A stretch of DNA of 64,000 nucleotides from AP-15 sp963846635. GTDB taxonomy: Bacteria > Pseudomonadota > Alphaproteobacteria > ATCC43930 > CGMCC-115725. The stretch spans positions 248,001 to 312,000 of the forward strand of contig CAWJXM010000003.1 of NCBI GenBank assembly GCA_963846635.1, in the 5' to 3' direction. Shown one piece after another: positions 9,945 to 18,918 of the stretch (position 1 is its first letter; every line of letters starts with the position of its first letter). The notes beneath the pieces were generated by a model, which was given only the letters and a program-made list of their open reading frames with translations, was not told where the DNA came from and did not search any database. A program made the position numbers and the translations under genes.

Positions 9945-9972
9945 TCTGGGACTATCTGTCTGGGACTATCTC
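9945..9972 (+). repeat. 14-bp tandem microduplication in IS66 transposase
   Basis: TCTGGGACTATCTG is followed directly by TCTGGGACTATCTC. The paralogue reads FWDYLGRRLG once; here WDYL is duplicated out of frame and the natural C-terminus is lost. Confidence 0.85.
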
Positions 9973-10083
9973 GGCAGCCGGCTCGGCGTTCCCGCTCATC
10001 CTGTCGTTCCGCCACTCCTTGAACTCATCCGATGCCGCGGGCAGCTTGTCTGATCAAGGGGGCTGCCCGCGGTTTTGCCCCTG

Positions 10084-11046
10084 TTACGTCTGCCGCTCGT
10101 TTGTCTGGGCCGGAGTGGCCGAGGACTGTATATCAAGGTGATTTCGTGAGTGTCTGTGGGACGCTGCGTGCCCTCGCAGCCCTATTGTGACAGAGCGCTG
10201 CCCGATAGCCGAGAGGCATCGCAATCGTTGTACTGGTGTAAGATTAGCCCAAAGCACCGCCTGCAAATATCCCGCCAACAGCCGCAGCTGAGGCGGAACC
10301 AACTGAAACCTCCGGCCCGAAATCCACATCGCCCGATAACGGCCGGTTTGCGGGGAACTGGATTGCGCCGGGTGGCACCGTCGGTAGAACAACGGTGCCC
10401 CGAGCAGGTGATAGCGGCCGAGTAAGCTAAGTTCTGCCAGCAGAACTTTGTCCCCGCCATAATAGGATGGCATTATCGAGGCCCGCGCAAGCGCCGAGCG
10501 CCTGATCAGACCATAGATTTCGAAACACCAATCCATGTTGCACAACACTGCGGCAAACCGCTCGGCTGGATCGGCTGACGTCAGCGGCATGTTCTCTGTT
10601 ACACGCCACAGATTTCCATACGTATCCACCATTCCGTCAAGCTGCGGCGAATAACGAAGGGGTGAGCCACCTTCATTGATCAGCACCGTCGCGGGGCAGC
10701 AAACCGCGACCGCCTCATCCGCATCCAGCACTCTGACGCACTCACTTATGAATTCGGGAGCCAAGATATCGTCATGACATGCCCACTTGAAATATCGCCC
10801 AGCGGAGAGACGGAATACCTTATCGTGATTGGGTCCGGCGCCGATGTTCTTTGTCTGTCGAAAATAACGTATCCGTGTATCCTGCTTGGCGTATCCGCAG
10901 CAGATCTCAGCTGTAGCATCTGTCGACGCGTTGTCCGAAATGACAAGCTCGAAATCGCCGTAGGTTTGCCCGAGAATCGACTCGATTGCTTCCGAAACGA
11001 AGTTTTCGCCGTTCCAGACGGGCATGCCGATCGTCACTTTGCGCAT
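10084..11046 (-). CDS. Family 2 glycosyltransferase, terminal codons reset by IS66
   Basis: A GT-A type glycosyltransferase of about 320 aa. The start MRKVTIGMPVWNGENF is the nucleotide-binding strand, SDNASTDAT the next motif, and KWACHDDILAPEF the metal-binding acidic motif. A later segment around SYYGGDKVLLAELSLLG fits the acceptor-side region. The ATG at 11046 is preferred over upstream in-frame ATGs because it opens at the fold. The IS66 element entered the final codons: before insertion the gene would have ended QTS-stop; the IS tip GTAA now supplies the stop after QT, so the protein is nearly unchanged. Substrate is unknown; a surface-polysaccharide role is inferred from the neighbours. 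Confidence 0.87.
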   Translation of the reverse strand: MRKVTIGMPVWNGENFVSEAIESILGQTYGDFELVISDNASTDATAEICCGYAKQDTRIRYFRQTKNIGAGPNHDKVFRLSAGRYFKWACHDDILAPEFISECVRVLDADEAVAVCCPATVLINEGGSPLRYSPQLDGMVDTYGNLWRVTENMPLTSADPAERFAAVLCNMDWCFEIYGLIRRSALARASIMPSYYGGDKVLLAELSLLGRYHLLGAPLFYRRCHPAQSSSPQTGRYRAMWISGRRFQLVPPQLRLLAGYLQAVLWANLTPVQRLRCLSAIGQRSVTIGLRGHAASHRHSRNHLDIQSSATPAQTNERQT

Positions 11047-11099
11047 AGCACACCTTTCGATTAACATCAAAGAGTCGACCGCTAGCGTGATCATCTGCA

Positions 11100-11318
11100 A
11101 TGAAGGCGGCTAACTCGTTTTCGGGGGGGTGTTTCGCTTTTTCCGGTCTTTCCGATACCGAATTCGCCGTCGCCCTCCGCTGCAGCTGGCGCCAGATCAG
11201 GCTCTACAAGGCGGGCACGCGCGAGATCAAGCGGGACGTTATGGACCACCTGGCCTATATCGTCTGCCACGTCCTGCTGCCAGAGGTCTCCACGGCAATC
11301 CGTGAGTGTCTGTCCTGA
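11100..11318 (+). CDS. Small hypothetical protein, possibly HTH-like
   Basis: A 72-aa reading frame divergent from the glycosyltransferase gene. The middle (LSDTEFAVALRCSWRQIRLY then KAGTREIKRDVMDHLAYIV) could form a helix-turn-helix as in small Xre-type regulators, but I see no diagnostic motif. Its end overlaps the start of the MITE-like unit at 11312. It may be a fragment or chance frame. Confidence 0.35.
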   Translation: MKAANSFSGGCFAFSGLSDTEFAVALRCSWRQIRLYKAGTREIKRDVMDHLAYIVCHVLLPEVSTAIRECLS

Positions 11319-11448
11319 AACTTTATTAATTTTATCAAATGGTTACGCCTATGGAAACTAGCGGCAGAACGAGTAGTGCTGATTTTTACAAAATTTTTCA
11401 TGGCGTATATCGTCTAATCAATTGATATAAGACTTAAAGTTTCAGGAC
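11312..11448. mobile_element. MITE-like 137-bp AT-rich unit
   Basis: GTCCTGAAACTTTA at 11312-11325 is repeated in perfect inversion at 11435-11448, with a further partial match inward (ATCAA). The interior is AT-rich and noncoding, unlike the GC-rich surroundings. These are the traits of a non-autonomous IS derivative. No cognate transposase with this end was seen in the window. Confidence 0.6.
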
Positions 11449-11634
11449 GGACTCTGAACGCCGCGACCGCGACCGTAGGGCCAGAAGTAACGGAACGCCC
11501 AAATCCGTAGCATAAGATTGTCGGAAAACCTCTCCTTTGCAGATGTCCGTGGGTCGCCCAATCTGTCATAGTTTGTCGTGCAGGATTTCCCTCGGCTTTT
11601 TGATTAATTCCTCGTTCGACCTGGATTGTACGGA

Positions 11635-12672
11635 AAGGCTTCTCCCCCTGCGTCCGGTGACACAATTCGTGGTGGCGGAATGCGCGAAGTTGGTATAGAA
11701 CAAATAACGAACATAAGCTGCTGCAGAGGCCGCCATGACCGACGTCCCGGGCTCCCTGATCGCATTCCAACAGCATTTCCCGGATGAGGCGGCCTGTGCC
11801 GCGTACCTGGCCGCGGTGCGCTGGCCGCATGGTTTTGTCTGTCCCCGCTGCGGCCACAGCAAAGCTTGGCTCTTGCAGACCAAGGCCTGGACTTACGAAT
11901 GCGCCGGCTGCCGCAAGCAGACCTCGGTGACCGCTGGGACGATCCTGCACGGCTCCAAGCTACCGCTGACCCTGTGGTTCTGGGCCGCTTATCTGATGGC
12001 GACGCATTCCAACGGGATCTCCGCCCTGCAATTACAACATCAGCTCGCCTTGGGCTCCTATAAGACGGCTTGGCTGCTCTGCGCCAAGCTGCGCGCCAGC
12101 ATGGTGGCGCCCGAGCGCAACCCGCTATACGGCCTTGTCGAAGTCGATGAGACCGAGATCGCCTGCCGCAGCACGAATGATCCGCCCGCCGGCGGTGGGG
12201 GGCGCAGTCATCACGGCAAAATCCTCGTCGTCGGGGCGGTCGAAGGGCAAGACGGCGGGGCCGGTCCCGGCCGTATCCGCCTTCAAGAGGTGCTCGATTA
12301 CTCGGCTGCCAGCCTGCATCCCGTCCTGGCTACCAATCTCGCCCCCGGTGCTACCGCCAAGACCGACGGCTGGTCTGGCTATCCGGGCGCTCCGGGCGTT
12401 CACCACGATCCTCATACGGTCGGCAAGATGGCTGCTCATATCGTGCTACCCTGGACCCACCGCGTCTTTTCCAATCTCAAAACCTGGGCGCTGGGTGTCT
12501 ATCACGGCCTGCGCCGCGAGCACCGCCAGTCCTACCTCGACGAATTCGTTTTCCGCTTCAATCGCCGCCATCACCGCCACGCTAGTTTCCGCTCCTTACT
12601 CGGCATCGCCGCCGGTCATGCGCCCTTCACCTACAAGATGTTGGTCGCACCGGAAGCAATGACATAAGCCTT
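11635..12672 (+). mobile_element. IS1595-family element, copy A, with 8-bp target duplication
   Basis: The 1038-bp unit runs from AAGGCTTCTCCCCC to GACATAAGCCTT and is flanked by TGTACGGA on both sides (11627-11634, 12673-12680). Copy B at 42901-43938 appears identical and has a different octamer. The pair is good evidence for a complete and recently mobile element. Confidence 0.95.
11735..12667 (+). CDS. IS1595-family transposase, copy A, intact
   Basis: A 310-aa transposase with an N-terminal zinc ribbon (CPRCGHSKAW..CAGCRKQTSVTAGTIL) and an ISXO2-like catalytic core: LVEVDETEIAC, AKTDGWSGYPG and VFSNLKTWALGVYHG, ending in a basic FRFNRRHHRHASF segment. It is unbroken and the same as the protein at 43001-43933. 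The ATG at 11735 directly precedes the conserved start and lies about 100 bp inside the left end. It differs clearly from the transposase at 5984. Confidence 0.93.
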   Translation: MTDVPGSLIAFQQHFPDEAACAAYLAAVRWPHGFVCPRCGHSKAWLLQTKAWTYECAGCRKQTSVTAGTILHGSKLPLTLWFWAAYLMATHSNGISALQLQHQLALGSYKTAWLLCAKLRASMVAPERNPLYGLVEVDETEIACRSTNDPPAGGGGRSHHGKILVVGAVEGQDGGAGPGRIRLQEVLDYSAASLHPVLATNLAPGATAKTDGWSGYPGAPGVHHDPHTVGKMAAHIVLPWTHRVFSNLKTWALGVYHGLRREHRQSYLDEFVFRFNRRHHRHASFRSLLGIAAGHAPFTYKMLVAPEAMT

Positions 12673-12680
12673 TGTACGGA

Positions 12681-13054
12681 AATCACCTGTCTCCCGACAC
12701 CACTGCGCAATGCAGAGCTCAATCTGCGCCAGGCCATCTTGGTGGAATTCCTCGCTTTCTGGCCGATCAGGTTCTTATTCATCCGCTTATGCTAAAAATA
12801 GGCCGTTCGTTATAGTCATTCTGAATAATTTCCGTATGATCTGATATGTTGGACAAAGGAGTATCAGGCAGGGCGTATTGGCGGATTTTCTTGAGATTGG
12901 CGAAGTCGGGTTCGATGCGGCTGAAGTCGATGGATCAGATCTCATGCGGGTTCAGACGGGCTCGTTAAAGAAACCTGGGTGTCGGCCGCGGATATCCGGT
13001 GGTCAGTATGCACGCGTCAGCACATAAAAGGGTTAATCGCCTGGCTATTACTCT
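12681..13054. other. Intergenic stretch with no recognised gene
   Basis: Between IS1595 copy A and the membrane-protein gene I find no convincing reading frame, RNA or repeat. Composition is mixed and slightly AT-rich around 12770-12850. Confidence 0.4.
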
Positions 13055-14584
13055 CTAATAAGGACCGGGTACCGACAGGTAGGTCGATGGCAGGAACGGC
13101 CGCAACGACAGCCGGACTGCCATCGGGACACCCATGCTCCACGCCTTGTGCAAGATGAGCACATAGTGGCTGAAGATGATGCCAAGGACACAAAGGCTCA
13201 CGGCAGCCGCTCGGAGCCGTTTCTGGCAGATTTCATCTGTTTCAGCCGCGGCCAAGCAAAACGAACGATATCCAATGAAGGCCGCCAACGTCATAAACGG
13301 CGCGAAATCAAACCGATAGCGCAATGTAAGAGCGAAAAATGCAAGAAGAATAACAATCGTGACAGCGTGTCCGATCAACGTCATTCGCAGGATTGCCACG
13401 CTATCGGCGCGCAGATTCGGTTTCCACCACAACCGGTAAAGACCGATTCCAGCCAGCAGGATTGTCAAAGGATTAGTTAGTATCGGGGTGATCGGCGGTG
13501 CCTCGATCCGGAAGTATCGAGCACGAAGAAATTCGGCGAAAGGCGGAACGCCTTTCAACAACCATGGGATACCGGCGGCGTAGTAGAGGGCGCCGATCCA
13601 CACCCGGCCGAGATTAAATACGCCATAAGTGTCGACCATTCGGACCGCATCCGGATCACGCTGCAGCAGCTTGTAGTGGGCATCGCCGCCAAACCCAAAA
13701 GGGCTGCCCCAGCGTCCGTAATTGACTACGCCGACCGCAATGGCCAGCAACCCCAGGATAATGAGCGACAGGACGACGCCAGCATCAGACGCTAGGGTTG
13801 CAACGTCTCGCGGAACACCTCTCCCGGACGCCAATAACGGACGTTCGGGCCGATGCCGACGCCAAGCTTCCCGCACCAACAGCAAAAATATAGCGATATA
13901 AAGCCCGATGCCAATTGAGCCGCGGGTGTTGAAGCAGAGCCCCGCGAAAAGCGCGAGCCACATCAGGTCGGAATTGCGCAATCCATGATCGAGTGCCGCC
14001 CGCAGCACGATCAGGTTGAACGCCGCCGCCATGGCGACCGCCCACAGGATCGCCTCATCATAGACCTCGGCGAAGGCGAGCACATAAATCTGTGGGCCGC
14101 TGAACAAGGTCGCGGCGATCATTATAATAAGAAAGGCGGGTCTGCGGCTTGCATTGGGCAAACTGTGGTGGACGAGGAGCAGTGTTCGCAATTGCAGAGC
14201 AACGAAAATGACGGCGGCGGTGAGGCACGACAGCCGCGCAAGATGCGCCTGGGCAAGATTAGTGAATGGCAATGCCGACAATCGCAACAGCGCTGGGAAT
14301 ATCCCGAAATAGGTATATGTTTTTCCGTGTCTAACCGATGCCTCGAAGCCGATCGCCTTCGGATCGACATTGAATTCGCCGTGCAGCAAATGCGCAAGCA
14401 TACTGTCGAATACTTTATCGAGCAGTTCCGGCGCAAAAAGTCGAAAGGTCCCGTTACTCAATAAAAATAAATAGTAGATGGCAACAAGGGTAATCAGGGC
14501 GGCAAAACCGAGCTTGGTGGACCATCGTGCGCCGATTGGCTGCGCGGCGACAACCGGCGAATGGCGGGTCTCGAGCCTCAGCAT
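13055..14584 (-). CDS. Polytopic membrane protein, glycosyltransferase-like
   Basis: A 509-aa integral membrane protein with roughly a dozen or more hydrophobic segments. The first long loop (LLDKVFDSMLAHLLHGEF) follows the first membrane span, as in GT-C type mannosyl/glucosyl transferases that use lipid-linked donors, although I see no clear catalytic Asp-Glu pair. Later landmarks are YVLAFAEVYDEAILWAVAMA, LCFNTRGSIGIGLY and the C-terminal HYVLILHKAWSMGVPMAVRL. A diverged copy of this C-terminus lies at 7990-8110, so the locus once had two such genes. The role in glycan assembly is inferred from family resemblance and neighbours. Confidence 0.65.
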   Translation of the reverse strand: MLRLETRHSPVVAAQPIGARWSTKLGFAALITLVAIYYLFLLSNGTFRLFAPELLDKVFDSMLAHLLHGEFNVDPKAIGFEASVRHGKTYTYFGIFPALLRLSALPFTNLAQAHLARLSCLTAAVIFVALQLRTLLLVHHSLPNASRRPAFLIIMIAATLFSGPQIYVLAFAEVYDEAILWAVAMAAAFNLIVLRAALDHGLRNSDLMWLALFAGLCFNTRGSIGIGLYIAIFLLLVREAWRRHRPERPLLASGRGVPRDVATLASDAGVVLSLIILGLLAIAVGVVNYGRWGSPFGFGGDAHYKLLQRDPDAVRMVDTYGVFNLGRVWIGALYYAAGIPWLLKGVPPFAEFLRARYFRIEAPPITPILTNPLTILLAGIGLYRLWWKPNLRADSVAILRMTLIGHAVTIVILLAFFALTLRYRFDFAPFMTLAAFIGYRSFCLAAAETDEICQKRLRAAAVSLCVLGIIFSHYVLILHKAWSMGVPMAVRLSLRPFLPSTYLSVPGPY

Positions 14585-14895
14585 TGAGGATTGTTATCCT
14601 ATTTCACGCAGTATTGCTTTGACGCGGATGTAGCGTGTACGGGTTGCCGCATGTAACCGAACGTCGGGTGTCATCGGTCAACGTGCTGCGCCTGGCGCTG
14701 CATCCCAAGGGAGCAGACTGCCACAGTCGGCCGGAGCCGCCAACCTGATAACGCCCTATCCATCGCGGTTCATTTTGCGAAACACGAAGCGCTGGATGAC
14801 CCACTCTCGACGGTGGCGATCCTGCGCAGCCAAAAACTCCGCCAAGTCCTCGGCGGTCATGAGACGGCGATCCCGAAGCCCTGCTGTCACTAGCG

Positions 14896-15249
14896 TTAAT
14901 CCCACCACAAGCCATCGAACCGGCGGGCATCCATTTTCGTATAACGCGCGGTGTTGTTCATTTGCCGGTGCCCGAGGTACGCGGCGATCGTGCGGTATCG
15001 ACACCATCGTTCACGAGCTTGAAGCCGGTGCCGTGCCTCAGCAGATGCGGATGCACGTCCGGCATGCCGATGCTGATTGCGGTGCGGCTGAGCATCTTAA
15101 AGAAACCCTTTGTCGTCAGCGGCGCACCGCGCTCCGAAACGAATACATGCCGCAGCCCAGCCGGCTGCTCGCGCTTGATCCGGCGCAGCGCGCGGATCTC
15201 GACACCCGACAGTGGCTGCACGCTGTCATCACTGCTCTTGCGTCGGACG
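14896..15249 (-). pseudogene. Tyrosine recombinase (integrase) C-terminal remnant
   Basis: The segment keeps VEIRALRRIKREQP, FVSERGAPLTTKGF, the HPHLLRHGTGFKLVNDG box with the catalytic His and Arg and, after a frame change near 14985, IAAYLGHRQMNNTARYTK with the second His and the nucleophilic Tyr. The N-terminal half is cut off by the ISNCY element that begins at 15250. It is the dead tail of a phage-type or plasmid integrase. Confidence 0.8.
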
Positions 15250-16825
15250 TGTCAACGCAAAATACAAATGTCAGTGGTTTCCCAATTTAAAAATGTCAGT
15301 GCTGGGGTCGGGCGGCGGGCAGGCGCGGAGCCCCTGGCGTAGCGCAGCGCCCGACCGCCGCCCGCAACGCGGACGGGTGCAACCGCTCCCGGTGTTTACC
15401 GAGCGGGCGTCAGCCTGCTCGGCTCGTAGAACAGCTCAGCCGACCTTGAAGAGCCGCGCGTTGTGTTGGTCGCGGCGGCGCGGCGCCTTGGTGCTGCGAT
15501 GTTGCGGTTCGCGCTGCTGCTGCTGGTCGCGGATCACCGCCAAGACCGCGCCAAGCTGTTTGGTCTCGACGATCGCGGCCTGCGAGACCTGGCGAATTTT
15601 GTCAAAGGTCCGATACGCCAGTTCGACGCCGCGGTAACGGATCGCCAGTCGGCCGTCGGGATAGTCCACCACGGTGACCCGCTTGCCGATCGCCGCCTTG
15701 GCTTGCTCGCTTGGCTCCACAATGAACAGCACCTTGTCGTATTGCAGGGTCAACGCTCGTGACAGGGTGCGTTCTTCCTTCCAGGCAAAGGCGTCGTCGA
15801 GATCGTCGCCGGCGCGCAGTGGCCGGTGTAAATCCTTGCTGTTCGCCGGCGCTTTGGCAAAGCGCGCGTTGTAGTCAGCGATGAACGCCGGGAGCAGGGC
15901 GTTGCCTTCCGCCAAGGTAGCAGCACCCGCCAGCCGCAATTCCTTGACCAGCCGATCCTGTAAGGTCTTGTTCGCACGCTCGACCCGACCTTTCGCCGGG
16001 CTCGAGTTGGCACAGATGATGTCGATATTCAACGCATGCAGTGCCCGGCCAAACTGGGTCATGCCGTCGCCGCCAAGGGCGCCAGGATGATTGCCCCGGA
16101 AGACGCCGTGCTTGTCGCTGTAAAAGGCAATCGGCTTGCCCCAGGCCTCCAGATAGGCGCGGGCCGCATGGAAATCGGCGAAAGTCAACTCGCTCTCGAC
16201 AAACTGCAGATGCATCAGCCGGCTGGTCGCGTCGTCAACGAACACCAGCAAGGTGCATTGCGGCCCGCGATCTTCGAACCACCAATGCTCGCTGCCGTCG
16301 ACCTGCACCAGCTCGCCAACGCACTCGCGCCGCGGGCGCGGTTGATGAACCCGCTTTTGCCGCTGCTTGTGATCCAGCCACAGCCCATCTTCGATCATCC
16401 ACTTCCGCAACGTCTCGCTGGAAAACGCAAAGCCGTGCTCGGCGGCGAGCTTCTCGGCGGCCAGCGTCGGGCCGAAATCGGCATAATTCTGGCGGACGAT
16501 CCACAGTGCCGCCGTGCGCACCGCCGCTGCTGTCCTGCGGTTGCTCGGCCGACCGCGCTTCTTGGAGATCAAACCCGCGGCGCCATCTCTTCGAAACGCT
16601 TGCAACAACCGCCACACCTGACGCTCGCTGCGCCCCAATAGCTGCGCTGCCGCACGCACCGGCAGATCACCTCGATCGACGTCCCGCAAGACCTCGAGAC
16701 GCCGTAGCTCCCCTTCGCTCATGCTCAGCACCACCATCGATGCCGTCCCCCTCAGCCCGCCAAAACGCCGGGGAGACTGACATTTTTAAATTGGACGGCA
16801 CTGACATTTGCACGTTGGGCTTACA
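15250..16825 (-). mobile_element. ISNCY-type element with long inverted repeats
   Basis: Both ends begin TGT and carry CAAATGTCAGTG, a gap, and CCAATTTAAAAATGTCAGT, so each end has two AAATGTCAGT blocks about 20 bp apart. The left end is 15250-15300, the right about 16775-16825. No target duplication is visible because the flanks belong to different genes. It encodes a single intact transposase. Confidence 0.8.
15436..16737 (-). CDS. ISNCY-family DDE (integrase-core) transposase
   Basis: A 433-aa protein, unbroken. Residues 1-110 form an HTH (RDVDRGDLPVRAAAQLLGRS, then ERQVWRLLQAFRRDGAAGL) and a second HTH-like part. The integrase core follows with LVQVDGSEHWWFED (first Asp), AFYSDKHGVFR (second Asp) and the downstream SSPAKGRVERANKTLQDRL with the catalytic Glu. 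The C-terminus is a basic tail after DYPDGRLAIRYRGVEL. This matches the ISNCY group with IS481-like core. Start MVVLSMSEGEL or the Met five codons later. Confidence 0.88.
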   Translation of the reverse strand: MVVLSMSEGELRRLEVLRDVDRGDLPVRAAAQLLGRSERQVWRLLQAFRRDGAAGLISKKRGRPSNRRTAAAVRTAALWIVRQNYADFGPTLAAEKLAAEHGFAFSSETLRKWMIEDGLWLDHKQRQKRVHQPRPRRECVGELVQVDGSEHWWFEDRGPQCTLLVFVDDATSRLMHLQFVESELTFADFHAARAYLEAWGKPIAFYSDKHGVFRGNHPGALGGDGMTQFGRALHALNIDIICANSSPAKGRVERANKTLQDRLVKELRLAGAATLAEGNALLPAFIADYNARFAKAPANSKDLHRPLRAGDDLDDAFAWKEERTLSRALTLQYDKVLFIVEPSEQAKAAIGKRVTVVDYPDGRLAIRYRGVELAYRTFDKIRQVSQAAIVETKQLGAVLAVIRDQQQQREPQHRSTKAPRRRDQHNARLFKVG

Positions 16826-16857
16826 GTACCTTTTCACAAAAGTTTTGACGGTTTGGA

Positions 16858-17130
16858 TCAGCGTAGGACAGGCAGGCATTCCGGCGCCACCAGCACTTCG
16901 ATGCTGCGCGCCACCCCAGGCTGCCGCCGGATGAGACCGGCGCGCTCCAAGGTGAGCACCATCTGATGCACGGTCGGCGGGCTGACCTGGAAATGGCGCT
17001 GCATATCGCCCTCGGCGGGGGGCCGGCGATGGATGCGCGTGTAGGCATAGATGAAGGCGAGGTATTGGCCCTGCTTATCCGTGAAGCTGGATCCCGAGGA
17101 AGGATGACACACGCCGCCGCTCCGGCTCAT
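16858..17130 (-). CDS. LexA/MarR-like winged-helix protein
   Basis: A 90-aa protein that starts MSRSGGVCHPSSGSSFTDKQ, then GQYLAFIYAYTRIHRRPPAE and VHQMVLTLERAGLIRRQPGV, a winged-helix DNA-binding domain like the N-terminal domain of LexA without the protease half. Proteins of this shape are common next to transposable elements in Alphaproteobacteria; target and function are unknown. It lies divergent from the IS630 gene with about 25 bp between starts. Confidence 0.7.
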   Translation of the reverse strand: MSRSGGVCHPSSGSSFTDKQGQYLAFIYAYTRIHRRPPAEGDMQRHFQVSPPTVHQMVLTLERAGLIRRQPGVARSIEVLVAPECLPVLR

Positions 17131-17156
17131 AGCGGCCTCGAAGCGCGGGAGGCTGC

Positions 17157-17868
17157 CATGAATGTACGCTATCGCGTCGAATTGAGTGAGATCGAGCGCG
17201 CCGAACGCGCCACTCTGTTACGCGGCGGTCGGCGGGCGGCCCGCACGCTCAAGCGGGCGCAGATCCTGCGCGCGGCCGATGCCGGGGAGAGTGAACAAGC
17301 CATCGCGCGCCACGTTGCGGTCAGCGCTTCGACGGTGTGCCGCACCCAGCGCCGCTTTGTCGAGGGCAATCTGGAGCGGGCGCTCTCCGAGGAGCCGCGC
17401 CCGGGAGCCGCCCGCCTGCTGTCGGGTCGGGAAGAAGCCTTGCTGGTGGCCACCGCCTGTTCCGAGCCGCCGATGGGCCGATCGCGTTGGACCCTTGAAT
17501 TGCTGGCTGGCGAAGTGGTGCGGCTGACCGGGCCTGACAGCTTGTCGCGCGAAACAGTGCGCCGGCGCCTTGCTGAAAACGACCTCAAACCGTGGCGCGA
17601 GAAGATGTGGTGCATCCCGCGGGGGGACGGCGACTTCGTCGCCCGCATGGAGGACGTGCTCGATCTCTATGCCGAACAACCGGATCCGAATTTCCCGGTG
17701 GTGTGCTTTGACGAGAGTTCGATCCAGATGCTCGGCGAAATTCGTGAGCCGATCGCGGCCGCTTCCGGGCGGCCGCGGCGGGTGGACTACGAATATCGCC
17801 GGCACGGCACGATGATGCTGTTCGTGATGGTCGATGCCCATCGGCCGTGGCGCCGGGTCATGCTCAGC
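17157..17868 (+). pseudogene. IS630-family transposase, truncated by IS481
   Basis: The N-terminus has HTH motifs typical of IS630/Tc1-like enzymes (LKRAQILRAADAGESEQAIA, SASTVCRTQRRFVEG), then the linker LSRETVRRRLAENDLKPWR and the first catalytic Asp in VVCFDESSIQML. It stops after MVDAHRPWRRVMLS, where the IS481 end TGTGATAGC begins. The DDE motif needs a second Asp and a final Asp/Glu, both missing. Confidence 0.88.
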
Positions 17869-18060
17869 TGTGATAGCTTGAACTTAATCTGACATTCGTT
17901 GTTGGTTTCCGAAACGGAGCCGGAGGGCGGGGCGCGGTTCTCACCTGAAGCTGGGACCGCGACCCGCCCTTCGGCGGGACGGAGACACGAGATGACCCAG
18001 GAGCAGAAGATTATCCGGGCAAAGGTCGGACTGCTGGAGCTGGCCAAGCAGCTCGGCAAC
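17869..18060 (+). pseudogene. IS481-family element, 5' end and transposase N-terminus
   Basis: The end TGTGATAGCTTGAACTTAAT with following CTGACATTCGTTGTTGG aligns with the IS481 end at 21726 (TGTATTAGCTAAGATTTGAT, CTGACAGACGGTGTTGG). A transposase start at 17994, MTQEQKIIRAKVGLLELAKQ, is the usual N-terminus of this family. After LGN it is cut by a GC palindrome and the IS4-family element. Confidence 0.8.
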
Positions 18061-18080
18061 AGCCTGCCCCAGCGAAGGCC
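18061..18080. repeat. REP-like GC repeat, copy 2, left of IS4
   Basis: AGCCTGCCCCAGCGAAGGCC separates the IS481 fragment from the IS4-family end. It is the inverse of the sequence at 19627-19648 on the other side of the element. Confidence 0.7.
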
Positions 18081-18187
18081 CTAGGGGATGCACACATTTC
18101 TCAGCTCCCATCCCGTAGCGAGGGCGCGAAAGTATTCCAGGCCATGCTTGAAGGTGATGGGACCTGGCGGCCGGGAGGAGCAATAGC

Positions 18188-18207
18188 CTCCTGAGCTTGT
18201 CGAAGGG
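18188..18207 (-). repeat. 20-bp insertion scar, copy 2
   Basis: Read on the transposase strand the sequence is CCCTTCGACAAGCTCAGGAG. It replaces the Lys codon in GGWKGY of IS4-family enzymes and adds 16 nt, shifting the last ~35 codons to another frame. Confidence 0.88.
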
Positions 18208-18898
18208 CCAGCCGCCCAGACGCGCGATGATCCAGGCGGCCCAGGCGCGGCCGCGCCGGGTGTGAGGATTTTTCTGCTTTGCGGTTTTGCCCTCGACCTG
18301 CGCGTTGACGGCTTCCAGGGCCGCCATCTCCTCTTGTGTGAAGGCCAGGCTGGCCGGTTCGGCGCGGCGCCGGTCACGAGCCTGCACCAGCTGGAGGATG
18401 AGGGCGGCGGCTTTGGTGGCAATCGTCGCGCGCTTCAGCAGCCGCTCGGCGCTGGCAATCTGACTGTCTTCGAGCTGCAGCCCCTGCTTCTTCAGAATGC
18501 GAAAGAGCTGCTCGATGATCCAGCGCAGCTTGTACCAGGCGACGATTTGCCAAGCCGCGTCTACGCTCGTGACGTCATGGGTGGTGAGCCGCCGCCAGTG
18601 CAGCGGCTCGCCGCCGGCCGGTGGGTCGTGTTCGGCGACCTCGACGAGAGTGAGGCGCACGCTTGGCAGGAGATCGCGAGCGCTGCCCCGCGGGCGGTTG
18701 AGAACGACCGTGCCAAAGCGCCGCGTCAGACGCGCCGTGCGGCCCGGCGCGTGCGGCCCGCGCCGGGGCCGCACGATCGTGCGCGTGTCGGCCGCTTGAA
18801 AATTGGCCCCGGTCGCGGACAGCCCGGCGCCCTTGGCCCGGCGACGGTCCTGCATGACGCGCGTCAGAATATGAAAGTTTGGCGCGGGCACCGTCGCC

Positions 18899-18918
18899 CT
18901 CCTGAGCTTGTCAAAGGG
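18899..18918 (-). repeat. 20-bp insertion scar, copy 3
   Basis: Read on the transposase strand the sequence is CCCTTTGACAAGCTCAGGAG. It follows ESDLYA, where IS4 relatives commonly have a Lys codon, and shifts the frame. It differs from copy 2 by one base. Confidence 0.85.

Larger units (their letters stand above)
8442..10053 (+). pseudogene. IS66-family transposase (TnpC-like), two frameshifts
   Basis: The likely start is GTG at 8442 (IPPPDLDELTPAQLRELVAL), aligned with the intact paralogue at 54981-56561. In order it shows a leucine-rich coiled coil, the RGAVRPRV basic linker, the HTH and catalytic zone with GDNTGARH and SDDAGQF, and the C-terminal HTNGSENDIRC and FLGLGKTCAKLG blocks. Two tandem microduplications break it: 17 bp at 8767-8800 and 14 bp at 9945-9972. 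After the second, the proper ending (LGSRLGVPAHPV..LIRCRGQLV) is in another frame. Inactive unless rescued in trans. Confidence 0.9.
8227..10087 (+). mobile_element. IS66-family element (single-ORF type) with 8-bp target duplication
   Basis: Ends are GTAACAGGGGCAAAACCGCG on the left and its inverse on the right, with the GTAA tip usual for IS66. The octamer GTCTGCCG lies directly outside both ends (8219-8226 and 10088-10095), a perfect target-site duplication. Only the large transposase gene is present, without tnpA or tnpB. A 13-bp tandem duplication lies in the leader (8399-8424). The element landed in the last codons of the glycosyltransferase gene at 10084-11046. Confidence 0.92.
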
